DNA of 64,000 nt from Planctomycetaceae bacterium (lineage in GTDB: Bacteria > Planctomycetota > Planctomycetia > Pirellulales > Pirellulaceae): assembly GCA_018658605.1 (NCBI GenBank), contig JABHUV010000219.1, positions 1 to 64,000 on the forward strand, written 5' to 3'. The notes beneath the pieces were generated by a model that did no database searches, was not told the DNA's origin, and saw only the letters and a list, made by a program, of their open reading frames with translations. Made by a program: the position numbers and the translations under genes. This document shows, piece after piece, positions 7,596 through 17,207 of this stretch. Position 1 is the stretch's first letter; each line of letters opens with the position of its first letter.

Positions 7596-10500
7596 TCTAA
7601 TCCATACGCTCCGGCAGGGGGTGTATGAATACCGGTTAATCTAGCGATACGTCCGTTGCCAAGGAACCGTGGTTCAATCGTAATGTGAACCCCAAAATTA
7701 TCACGGCTCTCGTCATAATTAATACCAGCGCGAACGAGCAAAGATTCTCCGATTCTCACTAGAGATAAACTTTGACCAATATTACCTGTATCACCGAGGT
7801 CGAATGAGGTACCAATAATAGCGATCCATTTTTGCGACATTTTGTAACTTGCCGCAGCATTGAATATGTGGCTGGAAATGGGACCGTCGATCATGCGATA
7901 GCCTAGAAACAGGCGACCGTTTTCAGGGCGACTCAAGACACCGCCCACACTGACTGTCTTTAACCCACCACTATAAAAGTCAAAGTAGCCGTCGGATAAA
8001 AGGGTAAAGCGATCTCCGACGTGCCAGCGGTAATCGTAGTCAAACATGCCGGTGTGTTGACCTTCGTTATTGTCAGCATCCGGAAACAGTAGTATTTCTG
8101 CATTAAGAACCATCCAATCCACCACGTGCTGTTTTCCCGCAATTCCACGTTTCGTCTGCCAACGTTGTTCCGTCGCTAAGCGAAATGTCATAGCATCATC
8201 AGCAATTTCCGTAACGGGTGAAGTGACATGACCTTGCATGTTTGCCCGATAAGCGAACATTCGTTCATCCCATTTGGTAGCGATGTTTTGCCCCGCAATT
8301 CCGCCAAATGTGTCAAAAAAGAAACGGCGACGGTAATGTTCTTGAGCATCATCGTCTAAGGCATCGTAACGTGGAAATCGATCCATGTTTTCGCTAGCGT
8401 CCGCCCAATAGGCGTCGAGCATCCAATTAACCTTGTGAGCCAATCCACTTACATTAAAAAGCTTGCTTTTGATATTTGGGTCAGTTCTCGACATTGGCAG
8501 GCTTGAACGTATGCCAACTTGGCCATAGGTCCGAGTTACACTTTGGTGCGAGATGTCATCGCCCCAATAGGCAGCTTCGCCAAGCAAAAACGGAACCACT
8601 TTGAAATTACCCCATTGCATGGGGAAATCAATTTCTTGCCGACTAGCCGCTCGGATACCCGAATACTTCTGTTCTTCACCAGCCATCAGGTCAAACTTAG
8701 CTTGTTCTGCGATGTCGAGCGGCGCGGCGGCAGGTTTTAGCTGTCCAAATCCGACGCTGGTATGTTCATGCCACGTGGCACGGTCGGCAAAGATGGATTC
8801 CCCAAGCCAGTAATGATCAAGCTTAGGAAGCCAGTCGGTTTGTGTAAAAAACTTGTTGACGCGAATATTCGCGGCCAGATTCCACCCTTGGTTGTCGGTA
8901 ATCTTTTTCAATTCAACTCCGGTCATTGGATCTTTTTCTTGATCCCAAACTCGTTCGTAAAACTGTTCCATAAAATTTCGGTCACTGATTAGGCCCACTT
9001 CAGCACTTAATTGAATCCCATCGCTCAATAATTGTCGGTGCTGCCAGAATATCCGCCCGCGAAAATCACGTTCGGGAGTTACGTTGCGGCGATCGTGGCC
9101 GAGGTTATCGGTGCCTTGATCCTGTAGTCCCCAAGCATCGAGTTGGCCGCGACTGAGTCCCGGCAGACCGAACATGTCATCGCGTTGGTAATCATACAAA
9201 GTCCCAAACGCAACCCCTCGCTCACTGAGCAAGTCTGTGGATAGTGACCAAGTCGTGTTCTTGGGAACTTCTTCAACATTGAAAATTTGAAAGGCGTTCC
9301 AATCAATGAGCACTTGCTGTCCGTAAACCCGATCAGTTTTGACTCGGATTCGATCCAAATAAAAGGAAGAGTTATCTACTCGTGAGCTCATGGAAGGCCA
9401 GTAGAAAATAGGGACTCCATCGAAGAACAAGAAGTTGTCTTTACTGGTTGCTGTGACTTGATGATCAAAAACAGGTTCGCCAGTAACTACGTTTCGCTTT
9501 TGTTTTCCTGTTATAGGATCGATACTGGGTTGTTGCCGATCAACGATTTCAATTTTATCGGATTGGAACCAATAACTTGGAATGCCCATACGGCTAGATG
9601 TTATAGCAGTTCCGTATGCTCGAAATGTTTGTTGATTGACTTGCTGCAGTACATCTGCCTTGATGCGCATTAAACCATCATATTCGTTGACAGGAGTTAA
9701 GACTTCCGCATTGAGTATCATCCCCTGTTCTTGGGTGACGTTGTAATACATTCGATCAGCGTAGATGACCCGATCGTCTTGCCGGAAAATAATGTTTCCT
9801 TCGAGGTATACCTCAATCGGCGTGTTAGCGTCGGTAATGGATCCACCTCGCAGTTGATCAAATGCGGGTCCCCATAGAACCATGCTGTCCGTTTCGATCG
9901 TGACGATCGAGGCATTACTGTCGGTGCCTTGAATTCCGTCGATGGTAACACGAACCCCTGATTTTGCGATTGCGAGTGAACCACCACCGGTCGTGTTTTG
10001 TTCAACGTGCAGACTCCAATTTACATTACTGCGTCCCTGTAGACGCAAACGATGCTTGCCAACACCAACACTATTGTCAGCAGCGGTTGGTGCTCGATTT
10101 AATTCCGAATCCGTTTCTTGATAACGGGCAAACTGTATCGCTGTTTGCGATTGGCTTGCTTTCCAGTGAGCCATTGCTCGGTTGTAGATGTTTGTTGGTG
10201 TGCGGGGCGCGGTTACGGTTTGTTCGTTAGTGACCGTGATTGCGACTGAGCTTGATAGACGGCCTAACCATTGGGTGTCGGTTAAGATGCGATTAGTGGG
10301 TGGTGATTGATTGTGCGGGACTTGGTGTAGTCCAGCGATGCGTTGTTGTTCAATCCGCGTGTTTTTACCTTCAAGATAGACAATCAGATTATTAGGTAGC
10401 CCCGCCAATCGGCTAGTGCGGTCGATCCACAGTACGGCGGATTGTCCTTGGGCAAAAAATGATCCTTGGCGTAATTGGCACTGGGTTAACTGCCAGACCT

Positions 10501-10693
10501 CATAGGTCCCTTCAGCCCACGTAAACCCGACGTCACCTGTGATCGTGATGGGCGCGTTGTTTTGATTAGCGGGAAATTGAATTTCTGCTGAATAAACGGT
10601 TGCTGGCAGCAATCCAAGGAGTGAAATGTGCAGCGCAAAAAAATGTGCCCAGAAAGCATTTTTGTAACGAAGAGTGTGGACGATGGCGGTCAA
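7592..10693 (-). CDS. LptD/OstA-like outer-membrane assembly protein
   Basis: 1033 residues. An N-terminal signal peptide (about 1-36, ending TVYSA) is followed by beta-rich segments. OstA-like sequence lies around 285-335 (IEVYLEGNIIFRQDDRVIYADRMYYNV), and a long C-terminal region has alternating aromatic/polar strands typical of a large outer-membrane barrel. Short motifs such as YWPSMSSRVDNSSFYLDRI and WGDDISHQSVTRTYGQVGIRSSLP (quoted in part) fit the LptD barrel. LptD inserts lipopolysaccharide into the outer leaflet. Overlaps the CsgG-like gene by 4 bases. Assignment rests on architecture; planctomycete homologues are distant from proteobacterial LptD. Confidence 0.72.
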   Translation of the reverse strand: MTAIVHTLRYKNAFWAHFFALHISLLGLLPATVYSAEIQFPANQNNAPITITGDVGFTWAEGTYEVWQLTQCQLRQGSFFAQGQSAVLWIDRTSRLAGLPNNLIVYLEGKNTRIEQQRIAGLHQVPHNQSPPTNRILTDTQWLGRLSSSVAITVTNEQTVTAPRTPTNIYNRAMAHWKASQSQTAIQFARYQETDSELNRAPTAADNSVGVGKHRLRLQGRSNVNWSLHVEQNTTGGGSLAIAKSGVRVTIDGIQGTDSNASIVTIETDSMVLWGPAFDQLRGGSITDANTPIEVYLEGNIIFRQDDRVIYADRMYYNVTQEQGMILNAEVLTPVNEYDGLMRIKADVLQQVNQQTFRAYGTAITSSRMGIPSYWFQSDKIEIVDRQQPSIDPITGKQKRNVVTGEPVFDHQVTATSKDNFLFFDGVPIFYWPSMSSRVDNSSFYLDRIRVKTDRVYGQQVLIDWNAFQIFNVEEVPKNTTWSLSTDLLSERGVAFGTLYDYQRDDMFGLPGLSRGQLDAWGLQDQGTDNLGHDRRNVTPERDFRGRIFWQHRQLLSDGIQLSAEVGLISDRNFMEQFYERVWDQEKDPMTGVELKKITDNQGWNLAANIRVNKFFTQTDWLPKLDHYWLGESIFADRATWHEHTSVGFGQLKPAAAPLDIAEQAKFDLMAGEEQKYSGIRAASRQEIDFPMQWGNFKVVPFLLGEAAYWGDDISHQSVTRTYGQVGIRSSLPMSRTDPNIKSKLFNVSGLAHKVNWMLDAYWADASENMDRFPRYDALDDDAQEHYRRRFFFDTFGGIAGQNIATKWDERMFAYRANMQGHVTSPVTEIADDAMTFRLATEQRWQTKRGIAGKQHVVDWMVLNAEILLFPDADNNEGQHTGMFDYDYRWHVGDRFTLLSDGYFDFYSGGLKTVSVGGVLSRPENGRLFLGYRMIDGPISSHIFNAAASYKMSQKWIAIIGTSFDLGDTGNIGQSLSLVRIGESLLVRAGINYDESRDNFGVHITIEPRFLGNGRIARLTGIHTPPAGAYGLE

Positions 10694-10877
10694 ATTGTTG
10701 CGCTGGGAGATTTGAGCGGTTTGTGGAAAAAACGAGCGATATTATGCAAAAACATAGGTGTATAGATCGCAAAAGTATACGAATTTAGAGGAGTTAAAAC
10801 AATGCTAATACCTGTAGAGCGAATGAGCCTCTGTAACTACGAATAGGACCGTATTGAACCTGCTGTTTACGATTTGT

Positions 10878-12185
10878 TTAAGCAGGATCAATCGCAGGAG
10901 ATTCTGTGGCTGGGGTGGGTATTAGAGCCAACGCGGCGGCGAGATATAGTGTGGGCATTAGCGGTGCCCGCATACGCATATCAGACCAATAGACGGCGTG
11001 TACGAGTGAAAAGGCTAGAATCATGACGATTCCGAATAGCATGGGAGTAGCGAGCCATGTGGCGCTCTGTCGCACTGAAAACCAAAAAACAACCCCAAAC
11101 AATGTTAAATACCAACACCCAACAGCCAATCGCAGGATGAATCGCGAGGTGGATTCATTACTTGAGTTTGCGTTTGGTAGTGGGCTCCACAACTTGCCGA
11201 CTCGACGCACGACTGACCGCGCAAACAATTGCGGCTGCTGAGAAATATGATATTTAGCCACGGCATAAGCAAACCGATCTCGTTCGACTTCATTGCGTGA
11301 AATGACCTTGGGTTGCCCAATCGCCTGCGGGCCCCAAAAATCATAACTGGGGTTTTCCGAGATGTTGAACCGGCGTACGCCACGATCAAAATACTGAGCA
11401 CCAAAAGTACCCATGGGCTGGTCTAGATGTTCATAGAAGAGTGGGTTGTTGCCTAGCAAAAGCGTATAACCTCCATGAGTCGTTGCTAGGATTGGTTTGC
11501 CAAGACTGATTTGATTACGAATGACCCAAGGAGCGATCGTTACCAACAGACAACAGCCAACGAGGAGATTAGTGCGTAGTTGTTCTTTCCAAGGCACTGT
11601 TTTTGAAAACATTAAGACCAACAGCCCCAATGCTGCGAAAACGAAAAACGTCGGGCGGCATAGTCCGGCAACCCCTAGAGTTACTCCTGCTAAAACGATA
11701 TTCAACTTATTTGTGTTGTTGACCATTCGCACTAAAATCCAAATCGCTAAAACTCCAAGCAGCGTGGCTGTCGTTTCGGTCATGGTTAGGGTGGATTGAT
11801 TCAATAGGATCGGATCGATGCTGACTAGCACGGCTGCCAGTAGTGCAACGGGTTCGCGGCTAATCGTCAGTGCCACGCGGTAGGTGAGAAGAACTGTGAG
11901 GACGCCAAACAAGATGTGAATTCCACCAACCCATATGCCATGGGGTATTCCAAGGTACATACCAAGCGACAGTATGAGTGAATACACTGGCGGACGAAAA
12001 GCTGTGGGGTCGGCTCCGAGACTATAGGTGCCGTCTGTAACTAGATTCACCGCAATTGCTCGGTAACTATCCGGGTCTGTTGCGGATAGCGATTTAAATT
12101 GAAATCCAACAACGCTGAGTCTCACGAGTGATGCTGTGAGCAACACGAGTAATAGCCATTTATGCTGTTTAATAAGTGTTTTCAT
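10878..12185 (-). CDS. GT-C family membrane glycosyltransferase (ArnT/PMT-like, GT39 type)
   Basis: 435 residues with about ten membrane segments, starting at residues 10-28. The first periplasmic loop contains the acidic pair in ATDPDSYRAIAVNLV, followed by AFRPPVYSLILSLG; this loop-aspartate arrangement is typical of GT-C transferases that use polyprenyl-phosphate sugars. The middle has conserved-looking LTMTETTATLLGV and LCRPTFFVFAALG. It likely adds a sugar to a lipid or protein on the outer face of the inner membrane. It lies 19 bases downstream of the DUF4159 gene on the same strand, so co-transcription is plausible. Substrate unknown. Confidence 0.7.
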   Translation of the reverse strand: MKTLIKQHKWLLLVLLTASLVRLSVVGFQFKSLSATDPDSYRAIAVNLVTDGTYSLGADPTAFRPPVYSLILSLGMYLGIPHGIWVGGIHILFGVLTVLLTYRVALTISREPVALLAAVLVSIDPILLNQSTLTMTETTATLLGVLAIWILVRMVNNTNKLNIVLAGVTLGVAGLCRPTFFVFAALGLLVLMFSKTVPWKEQLRTNLLVGCCLLVTIAPWVIRNQISLGKPILATTHGGYTLLLGNNPLFYEHLDQPMGTFGAQYFDRGVRRFNISENPSYDFWGPQAIGQPKVISRNEVERDRFAYAVAKYHISQQPQLFARSVVRRVGKLWSPLPNANSSNESTSRFILRLAVGCWYLTLFGVVFWFSVRQSATWLATPMLFGIVMILAFSLVHAVYWSDMRMRAPLMPTLYLAAALALIPTPATESPAIDPA

Positions 12186-12204
12186 TTAGACTTTTGGCTA
12201 GCGG

Positions 12205-14553
12205 TTATTGCTGCAGGCTAAAGAGAATAATATTGGAACCGAGACGAGCAGCATCCTGACGGGAATATCCCTTACATTCGATTGAGATTTGATTTTCGAG
12301 CGCACAACTTAAGTCATAAGGCGAAAAGGCGACTGCCAATCGGCCGTTAATGTGAATCGCTTCAACATGGGGTGAACCGCGAGTTTCGAGCACTTCAGCC
12401 ATTTGTGACTCGGATCGAGCGTTGGGTGTTCGTAAGGTAATCGTTGTAAGGTCAAATCCATCATATTCGTCAGTAAACATCACGTGATCTGGTGGTAATC
12501 GTCGCAGCGTATCGTTCGGTAAGATAAGACTCATTTCGCGACGAAACGATTCCGCAAAAGTTCGACTTGCGCAAATTGCATCTCCGAATAGCACACCGCC
12601 GTTTTCCAAAAATGTCCGTAAGGCCTGCCTTTCCTGGGCACTGAATTTGAATCCTTGTCGACCATGGATAAACACTAATGGGTATTGCTGCAGCGAATCG
12701 GTTGGTGTTAATACTCGCCGGCCGGTTGTTACACGGACATCGAGTTGAGTACTGAGTACTTGCAAGAGGTTATTGAGTGCGCGTGGGGCATCGTCGTTGC
12801 CGCCATTATGCGACATTTCGGGGATTGTAAGTGTTTTCCGCAGTACAGATGTTGTCGCGGGCGTGGAGGTTGAAACGAGTGGCCGATCGAGCTTGTCACG
12901 TAATTCACGACCTGTTGCGTAACTCAAAATATTTGTTCCAAGTGCCAGTCGTTGATTAATTTCAACTGCGATATTCTTAGCAATCCGATCGTCGCCACGA
13001 GGGTTGTACAATTCCCAATAGCAACCTAACGGAACGCTACTGTAAACAATACTGGTTCGGCAACAGGTTTGAACCCCATGTATCTTACCAATCATGCTGG
13101 GATCAATGCGTGAATCCGCAAACCAAATGGCATGATTCGGAGGTAGTGGTGCTAGCGGGCTTTGAGGGAATAGCTCCTTCATTAGTTGTTGGAATTGATC
13201 GTCAAACTGCGGTTGTTGACAGCTGTTTTCTACAAACAAAAACCCACCTTGGTTTACATATTCAACCAGGCCTTTTTTTTGCCCAGCGGTCAATTCAAGC
13301 GAACCCTTGCCGCTAATAAACAATACTGGTGTTTCCAATAGATCATTAGTTGACGCTAGATTGATATCAATACTCTGCCATGTTAAATACATGTTCCACC
13401 GTCGTTCCGTATGCAACACAACGTTTTGCATATCATGGGCGTGTTGATTCCAAGAACTATCGTTTGTCTTTCCATATTTGAGTTTGGCAATGACAACGGG
13501 CCGTCGACCTTTGGACAAATAAAGCAAGGCAAATGAAGTTGCGACTGTTGGTTGGTGCTCACCGTGGGCCAGTGATCCTGTCCACGACCCTCGTAATTTA
13601 TCTTGGAGGTTGACGATGTACTCGCAGCCCAAGCGGTACCAATCAGTCGTGCCGATGTAACGTTTTCCAGTAAGCCGTCCAACGCGTTCGATACAGTACA
13701 TGTAATAGAAATATGAAGTGTCTTTAGTGAACGCGCCGGAACCAACTCGAATGCGACGAGCCAACCAATTGATTCCTTTCTCAATTTGATCATCGACGAT
13801 GTTGCTACCACAACACTGGACTTTCCCATCAACAATCCGTTGTTCAATATTGACTTGCTTACCTTGCGTGATAACCATCGACGCAATACCGGCGCAGGTC
13901 ATACTGACTGATGGAGTAGGACCGAAGGAACTGTCATAGCTCCAGCCGCCAGTGCCAATTTGCCGAGACGACCAATATGCATTTGCCGTTTGCCACGTTT
14001 GAGGTGGGATCCCGATCCCTTGTCGTTCGGCTTCATGCAGAGCAAGCAATGCAAATTGGCTGTTAGAGGGGTCGGTGGAGGGCAGTTTCGACCCATAACC
14101 CCAACCGCCGCTTGACGGTTCTTGAGCGTTGATTAGCCATTGGGCGTTGCGGCGGATCAACAATTGATCGCGTTGTGGTTCCGCTTGGCAAAATACCATT
14201 AACTGCAGTGATACAACGTAGGTATGTTGAGGCATCTTTGTGCTGCGTAAATAGGACAACGCTTTGGCAATAGTAGGGTCTTGATGATCAAGGCCACAAT
14301 TCAATAGTGCTAAAGTTGCTAAACTGCTCACTCCATCCGGAAATAAGGCAACTCCGGTAGGTGCTGTGAATTGAGGAAACGAACCATCGGGACGTTGTTG
14401 CGAGCGAAGAAACTTCACACCTCGATCGATTGAGGTGTTGACTTGCGTAGCTGTTATTTCAGCGTGACTTGTTGACGGTAGTATCACAGCGAACAGACAT
14501 GGCAGTATTAATAACACTACGAGTTTTGGGGCTTTTAGGCTCATAGGTTTCAT
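12205..14553 (-). CDS. Prenyltransferase/squalene-oxidase repeat protein with two DUF4159 domains
   Basis: 782 residues: a signal peptide (about 1-31); an alpha-toroid of prenyltransferase/squalene cyclase-type repeats (about 35-355; examples FLRSQQRPDGSFP, SSGGWGYGSK, TGGWSYDSSFG); then two consecutive DUF4159 domains (about 365-560 and 585-782). Each DUF4159 copy contains a 'PxxFIxG/L...GGxLFxxxxC' block (ETPVLFISG/GGFLFVENSC and YPLVFIHG/GGVLFGDAIC) like a degenerate glutamine-amidotransferase fold. It is divergent from the MoxR-DUF58-vWA cluster, and in planctomycetes DUF4159 proteins commonly accompany those genes. ATG at 14553; an ATG at 14544 is also possible. Confidence 0.78.
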   Translation of the reverse strand: MKPMSLKAPKLVVLLILPCLFAVILPSTSHAEITATQVNTSIDRGVKFLRSQQRPDGSFPQFTAPTGVALFPDGVSSLATLALLNCGLDHQDPTIAKALSYLRSTKMPQHTYVVSLQLMVFCQAEPQRDQLLIRRNAQWLINAQEPSSGGWGYGSKLPSTDPSNSQFALLALHEAERQGIGIPPQTWQTANAYWSSRQIGTGGWSYDSSFGPTPSVSMTCAGIASMVITQGKQVNIEQRIVDGKVQCCGSNIVDDQIEKGINWLARRIRVGSGAFTKDTSYFYYMYCIERVGRLTGKRYIGTTDWYRLGCEYIVNLQDKLRGSWTGSLAHGEHQPTVATSFALLYLSKGRRPVVIAKLKYGKTNDSSWNQHAHDMQNVVLHTERRWNMYLTWQSIDINLASTNDLLETPVLFISGKGSLELTAGQKKGLVEYVNQGGFLFVENSCQQPQFDDQFQQLMKELFPQSPLAPLPPNHAIWFADSRIDPSMIGKIHGVQTCCRTSIVYSSVPLGCYWELYNPRGDDRIAKNIAVEINQRLALGTNILSYATGRELRDKLDRPLVSTSTPATTSVLRKTLTIPEMSHNGGNDDAPRALNNLLQVLSTQLDVRVTTGRRVLTPTDSLQQYPLVFIHGRQGFKFSAQERQALRTFLENGGVLFGDAICASRTFAESFRREMSLILPNDTLRRLPPDHVMFTDEYDGFDLTTITLRTPNARSESQMAEVLETRGSPHVEAIHINGRLAVAFSPYDLSCALENQISIECKGYSRQDAARLGSNIILFSLQQ

Positions 14554-15091
14554 TTAGAGTAAGTGTCCCCTTGTGCAGCGCATCGGGGTCGGTGTGCGGC
14601 AGCGGGATTTATTGTTGGATCGAATGAAAGGATCGTTTTTAGCGATACAACTAAGTGTATCAATTGGTGGTCCTGAATTTACGGCCGATTACATAACTTC
14701 TGAGATTGCGTATTAATTTAGGGATGATTGGTAAACATGGCAATGTTAATCGAGACAGGATGCCGCCACATTTTCAATGAATGGGGATGAATGCCCTGAA
14801 TACATAGATTGACTGCATGGTAAGCAAACGTGCAATGATAGAATGAAAGACGGTGTTAAGCGAATTTTGTTTGGCTGGGAGTGCGTGCCGACGAGCGAGG
14901 TCTTCAAGGTAGCCGATTAATCGAAACTGTTATGGACAAAAAATCGCTGGTATTAAAAGATATACTCGTAAAAAGTATTGCCGATGAAATTTACTGTCGG
15001 CGAGATTCACAAAAATGGTTTTTGTTAGTGTGCATATTGTTTGTAAATTATGTTTGAATTGTGTTGTTTGCACAGAGAGTAGGAATTGATT
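14554..15091. other. 538-base divergent intergenic region
   Basis: The region between the DUF4159 gene and moxR must hold promoters for both directions. I see no gene in it. A perfect 6-base inverted repeat (GATACA 14644-14649 and TGTATC 14656-14661) is the only notable symmetry; it lies about 90 bases upstream of the DUF4159 gene. Confidence 0.5.
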
Positions 15092-16108
15092 TTGTCGAGT
15101 CCACAGAAAAGTCTGGGAGAAATTCTCAAGGAGTTTGCCCATCATCGCCTCGTCATGAAGCAGGAGCTGCAAAAGGTCATTATTGGCCAAGACGAGGTCA
15201 TCGAGCAGCTATTTGCAGCGGTATTTACCGGCGGACACTGTTTACTTGAAGGTGTACCGGGTCTTGCCAAAACGATGATGGTCAGTACGTTGGCAAAGAT
15301 CCTAGATGCTTCCTTTAACCGAATTCAATTTACGCCTGATCTGATGCCTAGCGATATCACGGGAACCAATGTGTTAGAAGAGGACGATCGTGGAAAGCGT
15401 AGTTTTCGGTTTGTCGAGGGGCCGATTTTCAGCAATATTCTTTTAGCGGACGAAATTAACCGTACTCCACCTAAGACACAGTCGGCATTATTACAAGCGA
15501 TGCAAGAGCAGGAAATTACCGTTGGTGGAGTAACGTACGATTTACCGCAACCATTTTTTACGATTGCAACTCAAAACCCCATTGAACAGGAAGGCACCTA
15601 TCCGTTGCCTGAAGCGCAGTTGGATCGTTTCATGTTTAACATCAAGGTTGGGTATCCGAGCTTATCCGAAGAAGAACAAATATTAACGGCTACCACTCGA
15701 AATGAAAAACCAGAGGTCAAAAAAGTCTTATCGGCTCGCGCAATTATCAATCTGCAAAAACTAGTAAATCGCGTTGCCGTTAGTGAACAGATTGTACGTT
15801 ATGTTGCACAGGTCGTAAGAGCGACTCGTCCTACGAATGAAGATTCTCCAGACTTTATTAAAGAATTGATTGACTGGGGAGCTGGTCCCCGAGCGGGCCA
15901 GTTCTTGATTCAGGGTGGCAAAGCAATTGCAGCCATGGACGGCCGTTTTAGTATTGCGATAGATGATGTTAAACGGATAGCGATTCCTGTATTGCGGCAT
16001 CGTCTTAGTGCAAACTTTCAGGCCCAAGCCGAAGGGATGACGACCGACGATATTGTGTTGCGATTACTTGAAGAAATCCCCTTGCCAACCGCTGAAAAAT
16101 ATGAATAG
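15092..16108 (+). CDS. MoxR family AAA+ ATPase
   Basis: About 338 residues. AAA_3-type ATPase with Walker A GVPGLAKT, Walker B LLADEINR, sensor region FTIATQNPIEQEGTYPLPEAQLDRF (quoted in pieces) and a C-terminal lid domain. MoxR ATPases act as chaperones that help assemble or activate vWA-containing partners. The start is most likely the TTG at 15092, because AGGA at 15081-15084 gives a 7-base spacing; the in-frame TTG at 15086 would be too close. It heads a four-gene cluster with DUF58 and two vWA membrane proteins, the usual MoxR partner set. Confidence 0.9.
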   Translation: MSSPQKSLGEILKEFAHHRLVMKQELQKVIIGQDEVIEQLFAAVFTGGHCLLEGVPGLAKTMMVSTLAKILDASFNRIQFTPDLMPSDITGTNVLEEDDRGKRSFRFVEGPIFSNILLADEINRTPPKTQSALLQAMQEQEITVGGVTYDLPQPFFTIATQNPIEQEGTYPLPEAQLDRFMFNIKVGYPSLSEEEQILTATTRNEKPEVKKVLSARAIINLQKLVNRVAVSEQIVRYVAQVVRATRPTNEDSPDFIKELIDWGAGPRAGQFLIQGGKAIAAMDGRFSIAIDDVKRIAIPVLRHRLSANFQAQAEGMTTDDIVLRLLEEIPLPTAEKYE

Positions 16109-16207
16109 CCATTGAGATAGACTGTGTTGCGCCCACAGCGATCTCAGCCGGAGAATCGCAATAGTAGCCGTACTTGGTGTGAAGAGAATTATGCCTAGGA
16201 ACTTAGA

Positions 16208-17104
16208 ATGACAGCTGTCGAGTCTTATTTAAAGCCAGAGGTGATCAATCAGATCAAGCGGCTCGATATGCGCGCTAGGTTTGTCGTTAAAGGATTTCTG
16301 CAAGGGTTGCACGCTAGTCCGTTTCAAGGATTTTCGGTTGAGTTCAGTGAGCATCGCCGTTATGCCTATGGTGATGATCCGCAAGACATTGATTGGCTCG
16401 TTTATGCCAAGACGGACAAATACTATGTTAAAAAATTCGAAGCGGAAACAAATATCACTGGTTATCTAGCCATGGATTTAAGCCAGTCGATGGCTTACAC
16501 GTATCGACAAGAATTAAACAAATTTGATTATTCAATTTGTTTAGCGGCGGCGCTTGGTTACTTAATGATTCACCAGCAAGATCCAGTTGGGTTGGTGACA
16601 TTTGATGAGAAGATAAGAGATTTTTTACCGCCGCGCTCCCGCCGTTCGCAACTCTCAACGATCCTATCGCGACTTTCGGCTTTAAAGCCAGAAGGAAAAA
16701 CCGATATCTGCCATAGTCTCAATCAACTTGCATCTCGACTTAAACATCGTAGTTTAGTTATGGTTTTTTCAGATTTGCTAGTGGATCCAGAACCTGTTCT
16801 CGAATCCTTGAGGCGATTACGCCACGGGCGTCACGATATTATTCTGTTTCATGTGCTTGATGAAGCAGAAGTTACTTTTCCATTTGCCGGTATGGTTGAA
16901 TTGCTGGATCCTGAGTCAGAGCAAACGGTGGTTGTCGATGCCGATGGATTTCAAAAGGATTACATGCAGGAAGTCACGGAGTTTCGAGAGACTTATCGCC
17001 GAGAGTGCCAGTTGATTGGAGTAGATTATGTCGAGTTGGATACGAGCATGCAATTTGATAAAGCGTTAACAGAGTATTTGTTGAGTCGCCGGACGCGTGG
17101 TTAG
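16208..17104 (+). CDS. DUF58 domain protein (vWA-like)
   Basis: 298 residues. The DUF58 signature is visible in FSEHRRYAYGDDPQDIDWLVYAKTDKYYVKKFE (in pieces), followed by a vWA-like fold with a metal-site motif MDLSQSM at about 92-98 and a C-terminal FSDLLVDPE. Cytosolic; no membrane segment. DUF58 proteins are encoded next to MoxR ATPases and are thought to be their substrates or adaptors. ATG start with AGGA at about 7 bases. 100 bases separate it from moxR and 103 from the following vWA gene. Confidence 0.88.
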   Translation: MTAVESYLKPEVINQIKRLDMRARFVVKGFLQGLHASPFQGFSVEFSEHRRYAYGDDPQDIDWLVYAKTDKYYVKKFEAETNITGYLAMDLSQSMAYTYRQELNKFDYSICLAAALGYLMIHQQDPVGLVTFDEKIRDFLPPRSRRSQLSTILSRLSALKPEGKTDICHSLNQLASRLKHRSLVMVFSDLLVDPEPVLESLRRLRHGRHDIILFHVLDEAEVTFPFAGMVELLDPESEQTVVVDADGFQKDYMQEVTEFRETYRRECQLIGVDYVELDTSMQFDKALTEYLLSRRTRG

Positions 17105-17207
17105 CACGCAAACCGCCGGTACCTTAGTAGATAGATAGTAATCACAGAGATTCACAGACGGTGGCTCCCTTATTAGGTGCCTACGTCGAAACAAGGGATT
17201 TTAAGTT

